From: Burkholderia vietnamiensis LMG 10929
GTDB taxonomy: Bacteria; Pseudomonadota; Gammaproteobacteria; Burkholderiales; Burkholderiaceae
Direction: 5' to 3'
NCBI RefSeq assembly: GCF_000959445.1
Contig: NZ_CP009631.1
Coordinates: 434,001-498,000, forward strand
Length of the DNA: 64,000 nucleotides
Shown here: positions 20,311 to 29,294 of the stretch, in pieces
Position numbering within the stretch: position 1 is the first letter of the stretch
Layout of the letters: every line of letters begins with the position of its first letter
Translations under genes and position numbers: made by a program
The notes under the pieces: model-generated
Databases searched by the model: none
What the model was told of the DNA's origin: nothing
The model's input: only the letters and a program-made list of their open reading frames with translations

Positions 20311-21233
20311 GCCAAACCCTCGATGACCTCGGCCCCGTTCATCACCTGGACGAAAACATCCTCGAGATCCGCCTTGCGGATCTCGATCTCGTCGAACGTG
20401 CAGCCGGCCGCGCGGCATTGCGCGAGGATGCGTTCGACATCGTCGTAGTTGGTGAGGCGCAGCAGATGCTCGCCCGGCGCGCGCGCGGCCGGATCGGTCT
20501 CCAGCCCGCGCAGCTCGGCGGGCAGCGCGCCGGTCGCGAGCCGCAGATACAGCTGCAGCCCCGCGAAGCGGCGCAGCAGCGCGTCGGTGCGGTCGAGCGC
20601 GACCACTTCGCCGCGACGCAGCATCGCGATGCGGTCGCACAGCGACTCGGCTTCCTCGAGGTAATGGGTCGTGAGGACGATCGTGTGGCCCTCGCGGTTC
20701 AGCCGCGAGATGAACTTCCACAGCGTCTGGCGCAGTTCGACGTCGACGCCGGCGGTCGGCTCGTCGAGCACGATCACGGGCGGCCGATGCACGAGCGCCT
20801 GCGCGACCAGCACGCGGCGCTTCATCCCGCCCGACAGCGCGCGCATGTTCGCATCGGCCTTCTCGGTGAGGTCGAGATTGGCCATCACCTCGTCGATCCA
20901 GTCGTCGTTGCGGCGCAGCCCGAAATAGCCGGACTGGATCCGCAGCGTCTCGCGCACGGTGAAGAACGGATCGAACACGAGCTCCTGCGGCACCACGCCG
21001 AGCGCGCGGCGCGCGCCGCGGAAATCCTTGACGACGTCGTGGCCGCGCACCGAAATGCTGCCTTCATCGGCCCGGGCGAGCCCGGCGAGGATGCTGATGA
21101 GCGTGGTCTTGCCTGCGCCGTTGGGGCCGAGCAGACCGAAAAACTCGCCTTCCTCGACCGACAGGCTGACGCCCTTGAGCGCCTGAAGCGACTTGTAGCG
21201 CTTCTTGACGTGACGGATTTCTATGGCTGACAT
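20307..21233 (-). CDS. ABC-2 type exporter ATPase (YadG-like)
   Basis: Nucleotide-binding partner of the adjacent permease. 308 residues from MSAIEIRHVKKRYKSLQALK. Walker A is GLLGPNGAGKTTLIS, the signature ALSGGMKRRVLVAQAL, Walker B VIVLDEPTAGVD, and the H-loop TTHYLEEAE. The 70-residue C-terminal extension is common in DrrA/YadG types. Start at 21233 sits about 95 bases below a consensus -10. Confidence 0.94.
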   Translation of the reverse strand: MSAIEIRHVKKRYKSLQALKGVSLSVEEGEFFGLLGPNGAGKTTLISILAGLARADEGSISVRGHDVVKDFRGARRALGVVPQELVFDPFFTVRETLRIQSGYFGLRRNDDWIDEVMANLDLTEKADANMRALSGGMKRRVLVAQALVHRPPVIVLDEPTAGVDVELRQTLWKFISRLNREGHTIVLTTHYLEEAESLCDRIAMLRRGEVVALDRTDALLRRFAGLQLYLRLATGALPAELRGLETDPAARAPGEHLLRLTNYDDVERILAQCRAAGCTFDEIEIRKADLEDVFVQVMNGAEVIEGLA

Positions 21234-21328
21234 GACTGTGCGCGGCGCAACGGCCGCGACGCCTATTCTGTGCTTGCTGCGAATGAAAACGGGGCCGGAC
21301 GCCGATTGGCAGCCCCGCAAAACGCTTG

Positions 21329-21334
21329 ATTATA
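21329..21334 (-). promoter_or_regulatory. Candidate -10 element upstream of the ABC-2 exporter
   Basis: TATAAT read on the minus strand in the context CCCTATAATCAAG, in the 191-base gap between mlaB and the exporter ATPase. A convincing -35 was not seen. If used, the exporter-ibaG-murA-his block has a promoter independent of mla. Confidence 0.5.
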
Positions 21335-21424
21335 GGGCAAACCGGCTGGTGGAGCCGGCGCCGACGGCGCGCGGCCCGAAGCGTGCGCGCGCCGGCTGGC
21401 GCGGCAGGCTTCGATCGGGCAGCG

Positions 21425-21700
21425 TCAATGTCGGCCGGTGCCGTCGAGCAGGGCGTCGACGCCGTACGCGCGCGCGAGGCTCGCGAGCTTGGGAGGGAGG
21501 TTGACGATGCCGAGCGTCGTGCCGCGCGCTTGGGCGGCACGTTGCCAGGCGAGCAGCACGGCGAGCGCCGACGAATCGAACTGCGTCAGCGTCGCGCAAT
21601 CGACGGCGCTCGCGCCCGCGTCGATGCGCGCAAGACCGTCCGCGAGCGCGGCCTTCGCGCTCGCGACGGTCATCGAGGAGCCGGCTTGGAAGCCGCTCAC
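21425..21700 (-). CDS. mlaB: STAS-domain protein MlaB
   Basis: Cytoplasmic STAS subunit that stabilises and activates the MlaF ATPase. GTG start at 21700 gives 91 residues (VSGFQAGSSMTVASAK). The fold is seen in ALADGLARIDAG, VDCATLTQFDSSALAVLLAWQ (the STAS anti-sigma-antagonist-like loop) and LGIVNLPPKLASLARAYGV. The start overlaps the mlaC stop (GTGA); upstream in-frame codons are inside mlaC. Confidence 0.9.
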   Translation of the reverse strand: MSGFQAGSSMTVASAKAALADGLARIDAGASAVDCATLTQFDSSALAVLLAWQRAAQARGTTLGIVNLPPKLASLARAYGVDALLDGTGRH

Positions 21701-22326
21701 GACGCCTGCTTGCCGGCGGCAAGCTCCTGGTTGCGCTGCGTGAGGAACTTGATCAGGCCGTCCACGCCGCTTTGCTGGATCTTCTCGTTGAACTGCTGCT
21801 GATACGTCTGGATCAGCCACGCGCCGAGCACGTTCAGGTCGTACACCTTCCAGCCGTTGGCCGTCTTGTACAGGCGGTAGTCGATCTGCACCGGCTGGCC
21901 GTTGTTCATCGCGACCGTCTTCACGACGACGTCGGTGTCGGCCGGATCGGCGCGGAACGGCGGGTACTGGATCTGCTGGTCGGGCTTGAGCTGCGCGAGC
22001 GCGCCCGAGTACGTGCGGATCAGCAGCAGCTTGAACTGCTCCTGAACCTGCTGCTGCTGCTCGGCCGTCGCGGCGCGCCAGTTGCGGCCCATCGCGAGCT
22101 GCGTGGTGCGGCGGAAATCGGTGTACGGCAGGATGTCCTTGTTGACGATCGTGATGATGCGGTTGGTGTCGCCCTGCTTGATCGTCTGCTGCTTGACTTC
22201 ATCGAGCACCTGCTGCGTCGCCGTCTTGATCAAACCCTGCGGATTCGACTGGTCGACTTGCGCGTGCGCCGCGCTGCCGAACGAGAACAACGTCGCGAAT
22301 ACGGGGATCAGGAACAGTTTTTTCAT
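21697..22326 (-). CDS. mlaC: Periplasmic phospholipid-binding protein MlaC
   Basis: Shuttles phospholipids between the outer-membrane MlaA complex and inner-membrane MlaFEDB. 209 residues with a Sec signal (MKKLFLIPVFATLFSFGSAAHA) and the MlaC/Ttg2D domain with DFRRTTQLAMGRNWRAATAEQQQQ, followed by the C-terminal helices LGAWLIQTYQQQF and GVDGLIKFL. Follows mlaA after 124 bases. Confidence 0.95.
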   Translation of the reverse strand: MKKLFLIPVFATLFSFGSAAHAQVDQSNPQGLIKTATQQVLDEVKQQTIKQGDTNRIITIVNKDILPYTDFRRTTQLAMGRNWRAATAEQQQQVQEQFKLLLIRTYSGALAQLKPDQQIQYPPFRADPADTDVVVKTVAMNNGQPVQIDYRLYKTANGWKVYDLNVLGAWLIQTYQQQFNEKIQQSGVDGLIKFLTQRNQELAAGKQAS

Positions 22327-22450
22327 CGTAATGACCTGCGTGAATGAGTCGAGGCAAAGCTTTGAGCCGGTAGCTTACGCGCAAGTTCGCGCGCGCCACC
22401 GACTGAATCGTTTCCGGCTGTAACGAATGTAAGCGGCTCAGTGCAGCTTC

Positions 22451-23398
22451 TCAGTGCAGCTTGATGCTCGGGAAGCGGAAGCCGCCCGGCGACGGCGGCG
22501 TCATCTGCATCGCCGGCACGTTCGTCGCGCTCGCCGGGTTCGGCGCCTCGGCGGCGCCGGATGCCGGTGCCGCAATCGCCGCGCCCGACGCACCGGCCGG
22601 CGCGGTCGCGCCGCCGACGGCTGCGGCGCCGGCGGTAGCCGGAGCCGCGCCGTCGTCCGGCAGGTCGTACTTCGGCAGCGCATCGCTGCCCGACGCCGTG
22701 GCGGCTTCGCCGCGAGCGTTGTTGATCAGCATCTGGCGGCGCTGCAGATACGCGTTGCGGACGAACGAATACTTGTCGAGCGCGGCCGCGTCGAGCACGT
22801 CGCCTGCGCCGAGCAGGTTCGCACGCGTGTTCACGAGGTTCACGCCGAACAGGCCCCAGCTCAATCCGTCCGGCTTCACGTAGGTGAGCGGGTTGCCGAT
22901 GTAGTCGACGCCGAGGCCGGCCGTGTCGCGCAGCGTGCTCGGGCCGAGCAGCGGCAGCACCAGGTACGGGCCGGCCGGCACGCCGTAGCGGCCCATCGTG
23001 ACGCCGAAGTCGGCCGTGTGCTTCGGCAGTTTCGCGACCGTCGCGACGTCGAACAGGCCGCCGACGCCGAACACCGTGTTGATCACGACCCGCATGATGT
23101 CGCCCACCCCGTCGGCGATGCGCAGCTGCACGATGTTGTTCGCGGCGATGTAGACGTCGCCGATGTTCGAGAAGAAGTTGGTCACGCTGTCGCGCACCGG
23201 CTGCGGCACCACGTACTGATAGCCCTTCGCCACCGGCTTCAGCGCGTACGTGTCGACGGTGTCGTTGAACTTGTACATCGACCGGTTGAAGCCCTCGAGC
23301 GGATCGCCCTTGGTCGGCGTCTGCACGGTCGCGCAACCGCTCAACGCGGCGACTGCCGCCACGGCCAGCGCGGCATGTCTGATGCGGATCGTCTGCAT
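22451..23398 (-). CDS. mlaA: Outer-membrane lipoprotein MlaA (VacJ)
   Basis: Outer-membrane lipoprotein that removes mislocalised phospholipids from the outer leaflet, normally with a porin. 315 residues with lipobox LSGC near residue 20, then DPLEGFNRSMYKFND and GRYGVPAGPYLVLPLLGPS, the MlaA hallmarks. The C-terminal 70 residues are Ala/Pro/Gly-rich and divergent. The ATG at 23398 has AGAGGG eight bases upstream and is preferred to the ATG six bases earlier. Here mlaA is inside the mla operon between mlaD and mlaC, unlike E. coli where it is elsewhere. Confidence 0.95.
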   Translation of the reverse strand: MQTIRIRHAALAVAAVAALSGCATVQTPTKGDPLEGFNRSMYKFNDTVDTYALKPVAKGYQYVVPQPVRDSVTNFFSNIGDVYIAANNIVQLRIADGVGDIMRVVINTVFGVGGLFDVATVAKLPKHTADFGVTMGRYGVPAGPYLVLPLLGPSTLRDTAGLGVDYIGNPLTYVKPDGLSWGLFGVNLVNTRANLLGAGDVLDAAALDKYSFVRNAYLQRRQMLINNARGEAATASGSDALPKYDLPDDGAAPATAGAAAVGGATAPAGASGAAIAAPASGAAEAPNPASATNVPAMQMTPPSPGGFRFPSIKLH

Positions 23399-23430
23399 GG
23401 TCATTACCCTCTTGTCTTGTTCTCGTGTGG

Positions 23431-23991
23431 TTATTGGGCGGCCGAGCCGGACACCGCGGAGGCCGGCACCGCCACCGGTGCGGGTGCGGGCGCGGCCGGT
23501 GCAGCCGGCGCCGCGGCGGCGGGCTTCGCGCCGCCCGCGTCGGCCGCCTTGCTGTACAGGAACTGGCCGATCAGGTTCTCGAGCACGATCGCCGACTGCG
23601 TCATCGTGATCGTATCGCCCGACTTCAACATTTCCGTGTCGCCGCCCGGATCGAGGCCGATGTACTGCTCGCCGAGCAGCCCGGACGTCAGGATCTTCGC
23701 CGACGAATCCTTCGGGAACTGGTATTGGCCGTCGACGTCGATCGTCACGACCGCCTGGTACGTGTTGGTGTCGAAGCCGACCGACTTCACGCGGCCGACC
23801 ACGACGCCCGCGCTCTTCACGGCCGCGCGCGGCTTCAGCCCGCCGATGTTGTCGAATTTCATCCGCACCGAGTAGGTCGGCTGAAACGACAGCGAGCTCA
23901 TGTTGCCGACCTTGAGCGCAAGGAACAGCACGGCAAGGAAGCCCACCACCACGAACAGGCCGACCCAGAAGTCGAGAGCAGTCTTTTTCAT
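23431..23991 (-). CDS. mlaD: MCE-domain substrate-binding protein MlaD
   Basis: Inner-membrane anchored MCE protein whose hexamer channels lipid to and from MlaFE. 186 residues with a membrane helix (FWVGLFVVVGFLAVLFLALKV) and an MCE domain (SVRMKFDNIGGLKPRAAVKSAGV, ISTGLLGEQYIGLDPGGD-type segment). The last 35 residues are Ala/Pro repeats of low complexity. The ATG at 23991 is better spaced from GGA than the one at 23997. Confidence 0.94.
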   Translation of the reverse strand: MKKTALDFWVGLFVVVGFLAVLFLALKVGNMSSLSFQPTYSVRMKFDNIGGLKPRAAVKSAGVVVGRVKSVGFDTNTYQAVVTIDVDGQYQFPKDSSAKILTSGLLGEQYIGLDPGGDTEMLKSGDTITMTQSAIVLENLIGQFLYSKAADAGGAKPAAAAPAAPAAPAPAPVAVPASAVSGSAAQ

Positions 23992-24021
23992 CGTCATTCC
24001 AAAATTTGGCTTGGCTGAGGC

Positions 24022-24789
24022 TTAGCTGAACATCAGCGCGGTCAGCAGGAAATCGAGGCCGAGTACGGCGAGCGACGCGAACACGACCGTCTTGGTCGTC
24101 GCGCGCGACACGCCCTCGGGCGTGGGCTTCGCTTCATACCCCTGAAACAGCGCAATGAAGGTGACGGCGAACCCGAACACGATGCTCTTGATCACGCCGT
24201 TGCCGACGTCGGCCCAGACCTCGACACCGCCCTGCATCTGCGACCAGAACGCGCCCGGATCGACGCCGATCAGCACCACGCCGACGAAATAGCCGCCGAG
24301 CACGCCGACCGCGTTGAAGATCGCCGCGAGCAGCGGCATCGCGATGATGCCGGCCCACAGGCGCGGCGCGATCACCGTCTTCAGCGGGTCGACGGCCATC
24401 ATCTCGAGCGCGGTCAGCTGTTCGCCGGCCTTCATCAGGCCGATTTCGGCGGTCAGCGACGTGCCGGCGCGGCCCGCGAACAGCAGCGCGGTCACGACCG
24501 GCCCCAGCTCGCGCACCAGCGACAGCGCGACGAGCAGCCCGAGTGCCTGCTCGGACCCGTAGCGATTCAGCGTGTAGTAGCCCTGCAGCCCGAGCACGAA
24601 GCCGACGAACAGCCCCGACACGGCGATGATCACGAACGAGTAGTTGCCGAGGAAGTGGATCTGCTTGGTGACGAGCCGAGGCCGGCGCAGCAGCGGGAAG
24701 AATTCCAGCACGAGGCGCACGAACAACCGCGTGCCGTAGCCCGCGCGCTCGAGGCCGCCGATGACGTAACGTCCGATCGCGCTGATCAT
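24022..24789 (-). CDS. mlaE: Mla ABC transporter permease MlaE
   Basis: Membrane permease of the phospholipid ABC system. 255 residues with the MlaE family pattern [46 protein letters not shown] (the coupling region) and a C-terminal helix. Its ATG overlaps mlaF by four bases. Confidence 0.96.
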   Translation of the reverse strand: MISAIGRYVIGGLERAGYGTRLFVRLVLEFFPLLRRPRLVTKQIHFLGNYSFVIIAVSGLFVGFVLGLQGYYTLNRYGSEQALGLLVALSLVRELGPVVTALLFAGRAGTSLTAEIGLMKAGEQLTALEMMAVDPLKTVIAPRLWAGIIAMPLLAAIFNAVGVLGGYFVGVVLIGVDPGAFWSQMQGGVEVWADVGNGVIKSIVFGFAVTFIALFQGYEAKPTPEGVSRATTKTVVFASLAVLGLDFLLTALMFS

Positions 24790-25607
24790 GCGCGTCCTCC
24801 GCCGAGCCCGAAATCCGCCGCCAGCGGCGCGCTCGTGTAATGAAATTTGTACGGGCCGTCCGGCGCGCCGTCGATGAACTGGCGCACGCTCGGATCGGTC
24901 GATGCGCGCAGCTCGGCCGGCGTGCCCTGCGCGAGCACGCCGCCATTGGCCAGGAAGTACACGTAGTCGGCGATCGCGAACGATTCGGGCACGTCGTGCG
25001 TGACGAGGATCGACGTCGCGCCGAGCGCCTCGTTCAGCGTGCGGATCAGGTTCGCGGTGATGCCGAGCGAGATCGGATCGAGGCCGGCGAACGGCTCGTC
25101 GTACATGATCAGCTCGGGATCGAGCGCGATCGCGCGCGCGAGCGCGATGCGTCGCGCCATCCCGCCCGATACCTCGGACGGCATCAGGTCGCGGGCGCCG
25201 CGCAGCCCGACCGCGTTCAGCTTCATCAGCACGAGATCGCGGATCAGGTCGTCGGGCAGGTCGGTGTGCTCACGCAGCGCGAACGCGACGTTCTCGAACA
25301 CCGACATGTCGGTAAACAGCGCGCCGAACTGGAACAGCATGCCCATCTTGCGGCGCAGCGCGTACAGGCCATCGCGCGTCTGGGCGCCGACGTCGGCGCC
25401 GTCGAACAGCACCTGGCCGCGGCTCGCGCGCACCAGGCCGCCGATCAGCCGCAGCACGGTCGTCTTGCCGCAACCCGACCCGCCCATCACGGCCACGACC
25501 CGGCCGCGCCCGAAGCGCATGTTCAGGTTCGACAGCACGAGGCGGTCGCCGTAGCCGAAGTCGACGTCGCGAAGTTCCAGCAGTGTGTCGGGAGGAGTGG
25601 GGCTCAC
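24786..25607 (-). CDS. mlaF: Mla ABC transporter ATPase MlaF
   Basis: ATPase powering inner-membrane lipid transfer. 273 residues; Walker [15 protein letters not shown], Walker [15 protein letters not shown], signature [19 protein letters not shown]-loop [10 protein letters not shown]. First gene of mlaF-E-D-A-C-B. A TATAAT lies about 35 bases upstream of its start. Confidence 0.96.
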   Translation of the reverse strand: MSPTPPDTLLELRDVDFGYGDRLVLSNLNMRFGRGRVVAVMGGSGCGKTTVLRLIGGLVRASRGQVLFDGADVGAQTRDGLYALRRKMGMLFQFGALFTDMSVFENVAFALREHTDLPDDLIRDLVLMKLNAVGLRGARDLMPSEVSGGMARRIALARAIALDPELIMYDEPFAGLDPISLGITANLIRTLNEALGATSILVTHDVPESFAIADYVYFLANGGVLAQGTPAELRASTDPSVRQFIDGAPDGPYKFHYTSAPLAADFGLGGGRA

Positions 25608-25639
25608 GGAGCTGACAGTCCTTTTACGCAGAACGCCGA

Positions 25640-25645
25640 ATTATA
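25640..25645 (-). promoter_or_regulatory. Candidate -10 element of the mla operon
   Basis: TATAAT on the minus strand in GGCCCTATAATTCGGCG, 33 bases before the mlaF ATG. The expected -35 region (GACATC-like) is poor. Same CCCTATAAT context as the element at 21329-21334. Confidence 0.5.
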
Positions 25646-25691
25646 GGGCCTGCATCGGAATGATGTCGCGACGGCGTTTCGAGCCCTGCGG

Positions 25692-26816
25692 TCAACGATT
25701 GTCAAATTGTCGGGCAAACCATTGCTGCAACGCAATAACCGCCGCCCGATAATCGGCCGCGCCCGTGATGGCGCTGACCACCGCGACGCTGCCGACGCCC
25801 GTCGCCAGCACGTCCGGCAGCGCCTCCAGGCTGACGCCGCCGATCGCCACCAGCGGCGCGTGGGCCGCCGCGAAGCGTGCATAGCGCGCGATCCGCGCGA
25901 GGCCCTGCGGCGGCGCGGCGACCGCCTTGGTCGCGGTCGCGAACACGGGACCGAGCGCCAGATAGCTCGGGCGCTCGTGCAACGCGCGCAACATCTCGTA
26001 ATAACCGTGGCTCGACAGTCCGAGCCGCAGGCCGGCCCGCGCGATGGTCGCGAGATCGGCCGTGTCGAGGTCTTCCTGGCCCAGATGTACGCCGTACGCG
26101 CCTTCTTCTACGGCGATCTGCCAGTGATCGTTGATGAACACGCGCGCATCCGGATAGCGCCGGCCTGCTGCCACCGCGCGCGCGATCTCGCGGCGCAGCG
26201 CGTCCGGAGTCGCGCCCTTGACCCGCAGCTGCACGGTGCGCACGCCGCAATCGAGCAGGCGTTCGACCCATTCGGCGTCGGGCACCACCGGATACAGGCC
26301 CAGTTGCGCCGGACACGGCGGGAACGCGGGCTCCGGCGCGGCCGGCAGGCCGGCTACGCGCGGGAATCGTGCCGGGTCGACGGGCCAGGGGTCCGCGTCG
26401 CCGGTTTCGTCGCCGTCGCGCCACGCCAGCGCGAGCACCAGCGCGTCGAGCGGCGCGAAGCCGCAATCGAGGAACGCCGCGAGCGCGGCGATCCAGTCGT
26501 CGGCGAGCGGATGGGCACCTTCGAGCGCATGGCGCGCGCCGGCGGCATGCAGCACCGCGCCGCGCTCGTCGAATTCGATCGCGACCGCGTCGGCGGACGC
26601 CGGGCGCGATGCGGCCGACGCGCGCACCTGGGCCGCCCGGTCGCCGGCCGACACGATCAGCACGTCGCCGTCGGCCGGCACGTCCGGCGCGGCGACGCAG
26701 ATGCGCCACGGCGTCGCCGCGGCCGGCCAGTCGCCCAGGCGCGCGCGAATCCGCTCGGCCGCCTCGGCCAGTTCGTCGGCCGGCGGCCAGAACGCGTCGG
26801 CGAAGCGCGCGCTCAT
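25692..26816 (-). CDS. thiE: Thiamine-phosphate synthase ThiE with a long N-terminal extension
   Basis: Couples HMP-PP and thiazole phosphate to thiamine phosphate. 374 residues, well above the usual 210. The ThiE barrel occupies about residues 170-374: LYPVVPDAEWVERLLDCGV, VQLRVKG with the pyrophosphate lysine, INDHWQIAVEEGAYGVHLGQEDLD, LGLSSHGYYE, YLALGPVFAT and VAIGGV. Residues 1-165 are Ala-rich and include HPLADDWIAALAAFLDCGF, faintly like the C-terminal helices of HMP kinases, but no ATP-binding or catalytic motif is seen. ATG at 26816 overlaps the thiG stop by four bases. Confidence 0.93.
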   Translation of the reverse strand: MSARFADAFWPPADELAEAAERIRARLGDWPAAATPWRICVAAPDVPADGDVLIVSAGDRAAQVRASAASRPASADAVAIEFDERGAVLHAAGARHALEGAHPLADDWIAALAAFLDCGFAPLDALVLALAWRDGDETGDADPWPVDPARFPRVAGLPAAPEPAFPPCPAQLGLYPVVPDAEWVERLLDCGVRTVQLRVKGATPDALRREIARAVAAGRRYPDARVFINDHWQIAVEEGAYGVHLGQEDLDTADLATIARAGLRLGLSSHGYYEMLRALHERPSYLALGPVFATATKAVAAPPQGLARIARYARFAAAHAPLVAIGGVSLEALPDVLATGVGSVAVVSAITGAADYRAAVIALQQWFARQFDNR

Positions 26817-27628
26817 GCGCCGCCTCCGTCCTGGTGCCAGAACGGCATGCCGACGACCGGCGTGCTCGCATGCGCGGTCTCGCGCGCGTCCATCGGGCCG
26901 GCCAGGTATGCGGCGCGGCCGGCTTCGACGCCCTGCGCGAACGCACGCGCCATGATCTCCGGATGCGTGGCCTGCGACACGGCCGTGTTCAGCAGCACGC
27001 CGTCGAAGCCCCACTCCATCACCTGGCACGCATGCGACGGCACGCCGAGCCCGGCGTCGACGATCAGCGGCACGTCGGGCAGCCGTTCGCGCAGCACGCG
27101 CAGCCCGTACGGGTTCACGACGCCCTTGCCGGTGCCGATCGGCGCGCCCCACGGCATCAGCGCCTCGCAGCCGACGTCGAGCAGGCGGCGGCCGATCACG
27201 AGATCCTCGGTGCAGTACGGAAGCACCTTGAAGCCGTCCTTGACCAGTTGCGCGGCTGCCTCGATCAGCCCGACCGGGTCGGGCTGCAGCGTGTAGTCGT
27301 CGCCGATCAGCTCCAGCTTGATCCAGTCGGTGTCGAACACCTCGCGCGCCATGTGCGCGGTCGTCACGGCCTCGGCGACGGTCTGGCAGCCGGCCGTGTT
27401 CGGCAGCAGCGGCACCGCGTGGCGCTTGAGCAGATCGAAGAAGCCGGCCTCGGCGGTGCCGCCCGTCATCTGCCGGCGCAGCGCGACGGTCACCATCCCG
27501 GGGCGCGACGCGTCGATCGAATCGGACAGCGACTGCAGCGACGGATAGCGCGACGTGCCGAGCAGTACGCGGCTTGCGAAGGTTGCGCCGTAGAGCGTGA
27601 GTGCGTCGGCGGAAGTGTGGGACGTCAT
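26813..27628 (-). CDS. thiG: Thiazole synthase ThiG
   Basis: Forms thiazole phosphate from deoxyxylulose phosphate, ThiS thiocarboxylate and dehydroglycine. 271 residues of TIM-barrel type starting MTSHTSADALTLYG. Motifs: SRVLLGTSRYPS, VALRR, LPNTAGCQTVAEAV, IKLELIGDD with the catalytic lysine, MPWGAPIGTGKGV and VDAGLGVPSHA. Between thiS and thiE. Confidence 0.97.
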   Translation of the reverse strand: MTSHTSADALTLYGATFASRVLLGTSRYPSLQSLSDSIDASRPGMVTVALRRQMTGGTAEAGFFDLLKRHAVPLLPNTAGCQTVAEAVTTAHMAREVFDTDWIKLELIGDDYTLQPDPVGLIEAAAQLVKDGFKVLPYCTEDLVIGRRLLDVGCEALMPWGAPIGTGKGVVNPYGLRVLRERLPDVPLIVDAGLGVPSHACQVMEWGFDGVLLNTAVSQATHPEIMARAFAQGVEAGRAAYLAGPMDARETAHASTPVVGMPFWHQDGGGA

Positions 27629-27666
27629 GTCGTTTTCCTGGAAGAGCGGGGGCAACGCGGCGACGC

Positions 27667-27864
27667 TCAGCCGCCTGCGACGGGATGCACCACGTCGAGC
27701 TTGTCGCCCGCCGCGAGTGCGCGCGCCGCATGCTGCGTGCGCGCGACGAACGTGCCGTTCAGCGCGACCGCGTACGGCGGGCGCGCGCCGTACGCGGCGA
27801 GCGCATCGGCGACGGTCGCGCCGTCGGGCAGCGTCAGGGTCTGCTGGTTGATCTGGATATCCAT
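27667..27864 (-). CDS. thiS: Sulfur carrier protein ThiS
   Basis: Ubiquitin-like sulfur donor for thiazole synthesis. 65 residues, MDIQINQQTLTLPDGATVAD at the start, the RPPYAVALNGTFV strand, and the C-terminal VHPVAGG whose Gly-Gly end is adenylated and thiocarboxylated. Lies 32 bases after thiO and 38 before thiG. Confidence 0.96.
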   Translation of the reverse strand: MDIQINQQTLTLPDGATVADALAAYGARPPYAVALNGTFVARTQHAARALAAGDKLDVVHPVAGG

Positions 27865-27896
27865 GAGGCTCGGTCGGATTCGGTCGGCGGCGCGCG

Positions 27897-29048
27897 TCAG
27901 GCCGGCTGGCGCGCGTCGTCGCGGTGATGAAGGAGCGTCGGCCAGCGCGCGGCGTCGCGCCACGCGGCAAACGCGTCGGCATCGGCGAACGCGCCGCCGA
28001 GCGCCGCCTGCGCGAGCGCGGCGGCCGCCTGCGCGACTTCCGGCGCGATCATGAAGCCGTGCCGGTACAGGCCGTTGACCGCGAGCGTCGTCGCGCCGTC
28101 CCAGATCACCGCGGGGCGGTGATCGGGCAGCGTCGGGCGGCACTGCGAATTCAGTTCGAGGATGCGCGCCTCGCCGAACGCCGGGTGCACGGAGAACGCC
28201 GCGCTCAGCAGCTCGAGCGCCGAGCGCACGCTGACGGGCGACATGTCCTCGCCTTCCACCTCGGTCGCGCCGATCACGTACAGGTCGTCCTGCTTCGGCG
28301 CGATGTACAGCGGATAGCGCGGATGCAGCAGCCGCACCGGCCGCGTGAGGCCGATGCCGGGCGCGTGCACGCGCGCGACTTCGCCGCGGATGCCGCGCAG
28401 CGCCGGCAGCGCCGGTTTCGCGCCGAGCCCGCGGCAATCGATCGTGAAATGCGCGTCGGGACGGTTCGCGTCGTCGATCGTCGCGTGCCAGTGCAGCTCG
28501 ACGCTGCGTTGCGCGAGGCCGGCCGCCAGCGCGTGCAGCGCCTGCCGGTTGTCGAGCTGCCCTTCGCGCGGCAGCATCAGGCCGCGCGCGAAGCGGCCGG
28601 CGAGCGCGGGCTCGGCCGCATCCACCTGCGCGCCGGCCAGCGCCACGAAGCCGCCGTCGAACAGCTCGGCCGGCGCGTTCGCGCGCACGCGGCGCTCGAA
28701 CAGCGGCGCTTCCGCGCGATCGGCGTGATGCCAGACGACCAGCGTGCCGCGATGCTGGAAGAACACGGGTTCCGGCAACTCGGCGAGCCATTGCGGCCAG
28801 CGCGCGAGCGACGCGACACCGAGCTCGGTGATCAGCAGCTCGGCGCTCGCCGCCTCGGCGACGGGCGCGAGCATCGCGGCGGCGATCCATGCGGCCGACT
28901 GCTCGCCGTCGGGGCCGCCGCGCTCGTACAGGGCGACGCGATGCCCGTCGCCGGCGAGTCGCCAGGCGACCAGGCGGCCGACGAGGCCGCCGCCGAGTAC
29001 CGCGAAATCCGGGCGCGACGCGCCGAGGTTCGACGTGCGGAGATTCAT
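27897..29048 (-). CDS. thiO: Glycine oxidase-type flavoenzyme ThiO
   Basis: Supplies dehydroglycine for thiazole formation in organisms that use ThiO instead of ThiH. 383 residues; the FAD fold starts FAVLGGGLVGRLVAWRLAG, then IDCRGLGAKPAL, VRLLHPRYPLYIAPKQDDLYVIGATEVEG-type substrate strand and LAVNGLYRHGFMIAPEVA near the end. First enzyme gene of the thi operon, downstream of the TPP riboswitch. ATG at 29048 overlaps the stop of a short upstream reading frame (ATGA). Confidence 0.94.
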   Translation of the reverse strand: MNLRTSNLGASRPDFAVLGGGLVGRLVAWRLAGDGHRVALYERGGPDGEQSAAWIAAAMLAPVAEAASAELLITELGVASLARWPQWLAELPEPVFFQHRGTLVVWHHADRAEAPLFERRVRANAPAELFDGGFVALAGAQVDAAEPALAGRFARGLMLPREGQLDNRQALHALAAGLAQRSVELHWHATIDDANRPDAHFTIDCRGLGAKPALPALRGIRGEVARVHAPGIGLTRPVRLLHPRYPLYIAPKQDDLYVIGATEVEGEDMSPVSVRSALELLSAAFSVHPAFGEARILELNSQCRPTLPDHRPAVIWDGATTLAVNGLYRHGFMIAPEVAQAAAALAQAALGGAFADADAFAAWRDAARWPTLLHHRDDARQPA

Positions 29049-29173
29049 CGTGCGCCCTCCATGCGAAGCGCGCGGGCCTGAACGGCCGACGCAGGCGCGT
29101 GCGCGCCGCCTCGTGCAGACGCACGCGGCAGCGGATCGGGAACAGCGAAAAAGACTGAAGATTGAGCGGTCAT
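29045..29173 (-). CDS. Candidate small ORF coupled to thiO
   Basis: A 42-codon frame (43 if the preceding ATG at 29176 is used) starting MTAQSSVFFAVPDPLPRASA and ending TGA overlapped by the thiO ATG. GGAAGGA lies immediately upstream of the ATG pair. It sits between the TPP aptamer and thiO. I recognise no family; it is Ala/Arg-rich at the C-terminus. It could be a leader peptide coupling ribosomes onto thiO, or a chance frame in high-GC DNA. Confidence 0.4.
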   Translation of the reverse strand: MTAQSSVFFAVPDPLPRASARGGAHAPASAVQARALRMEGAR

Positions 29174-29199
29174 CATTCCTTCCGTAACGCGCGATGCGC

Positions 29200-29235
29200 G
29201 TACCCAAAAGGACGAAACCGGCAGCAAAGGCCGGC
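29200..29235 (-). promoter_or_regulatory. Possible riboswitch expression-platform hairpin
   Basis: Minus strand CCGGC and GCCGG arms with a 7-base loop are followed by TTTCGTCCTTTT. The stem is short (5 bp), so termination is only possible, not shown. It lies between the TPP aptamer and the thiO-coupled small ORF. Confidence 0.35.
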
Positions 29236-29294
29236 CGGGCGGGACTCGGACGCTGACCATGTGGGATGGCGGCCAGCGCGGCCCGGCGGGATCA

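Noticed and set aside
22451..23990. Ala/Pro repeats in MlaA and MlaD considered as tandem DNA repeats
   Set aside because: They are imperfect low-complexity protein tails without a fixed repeat unit at DNA level.
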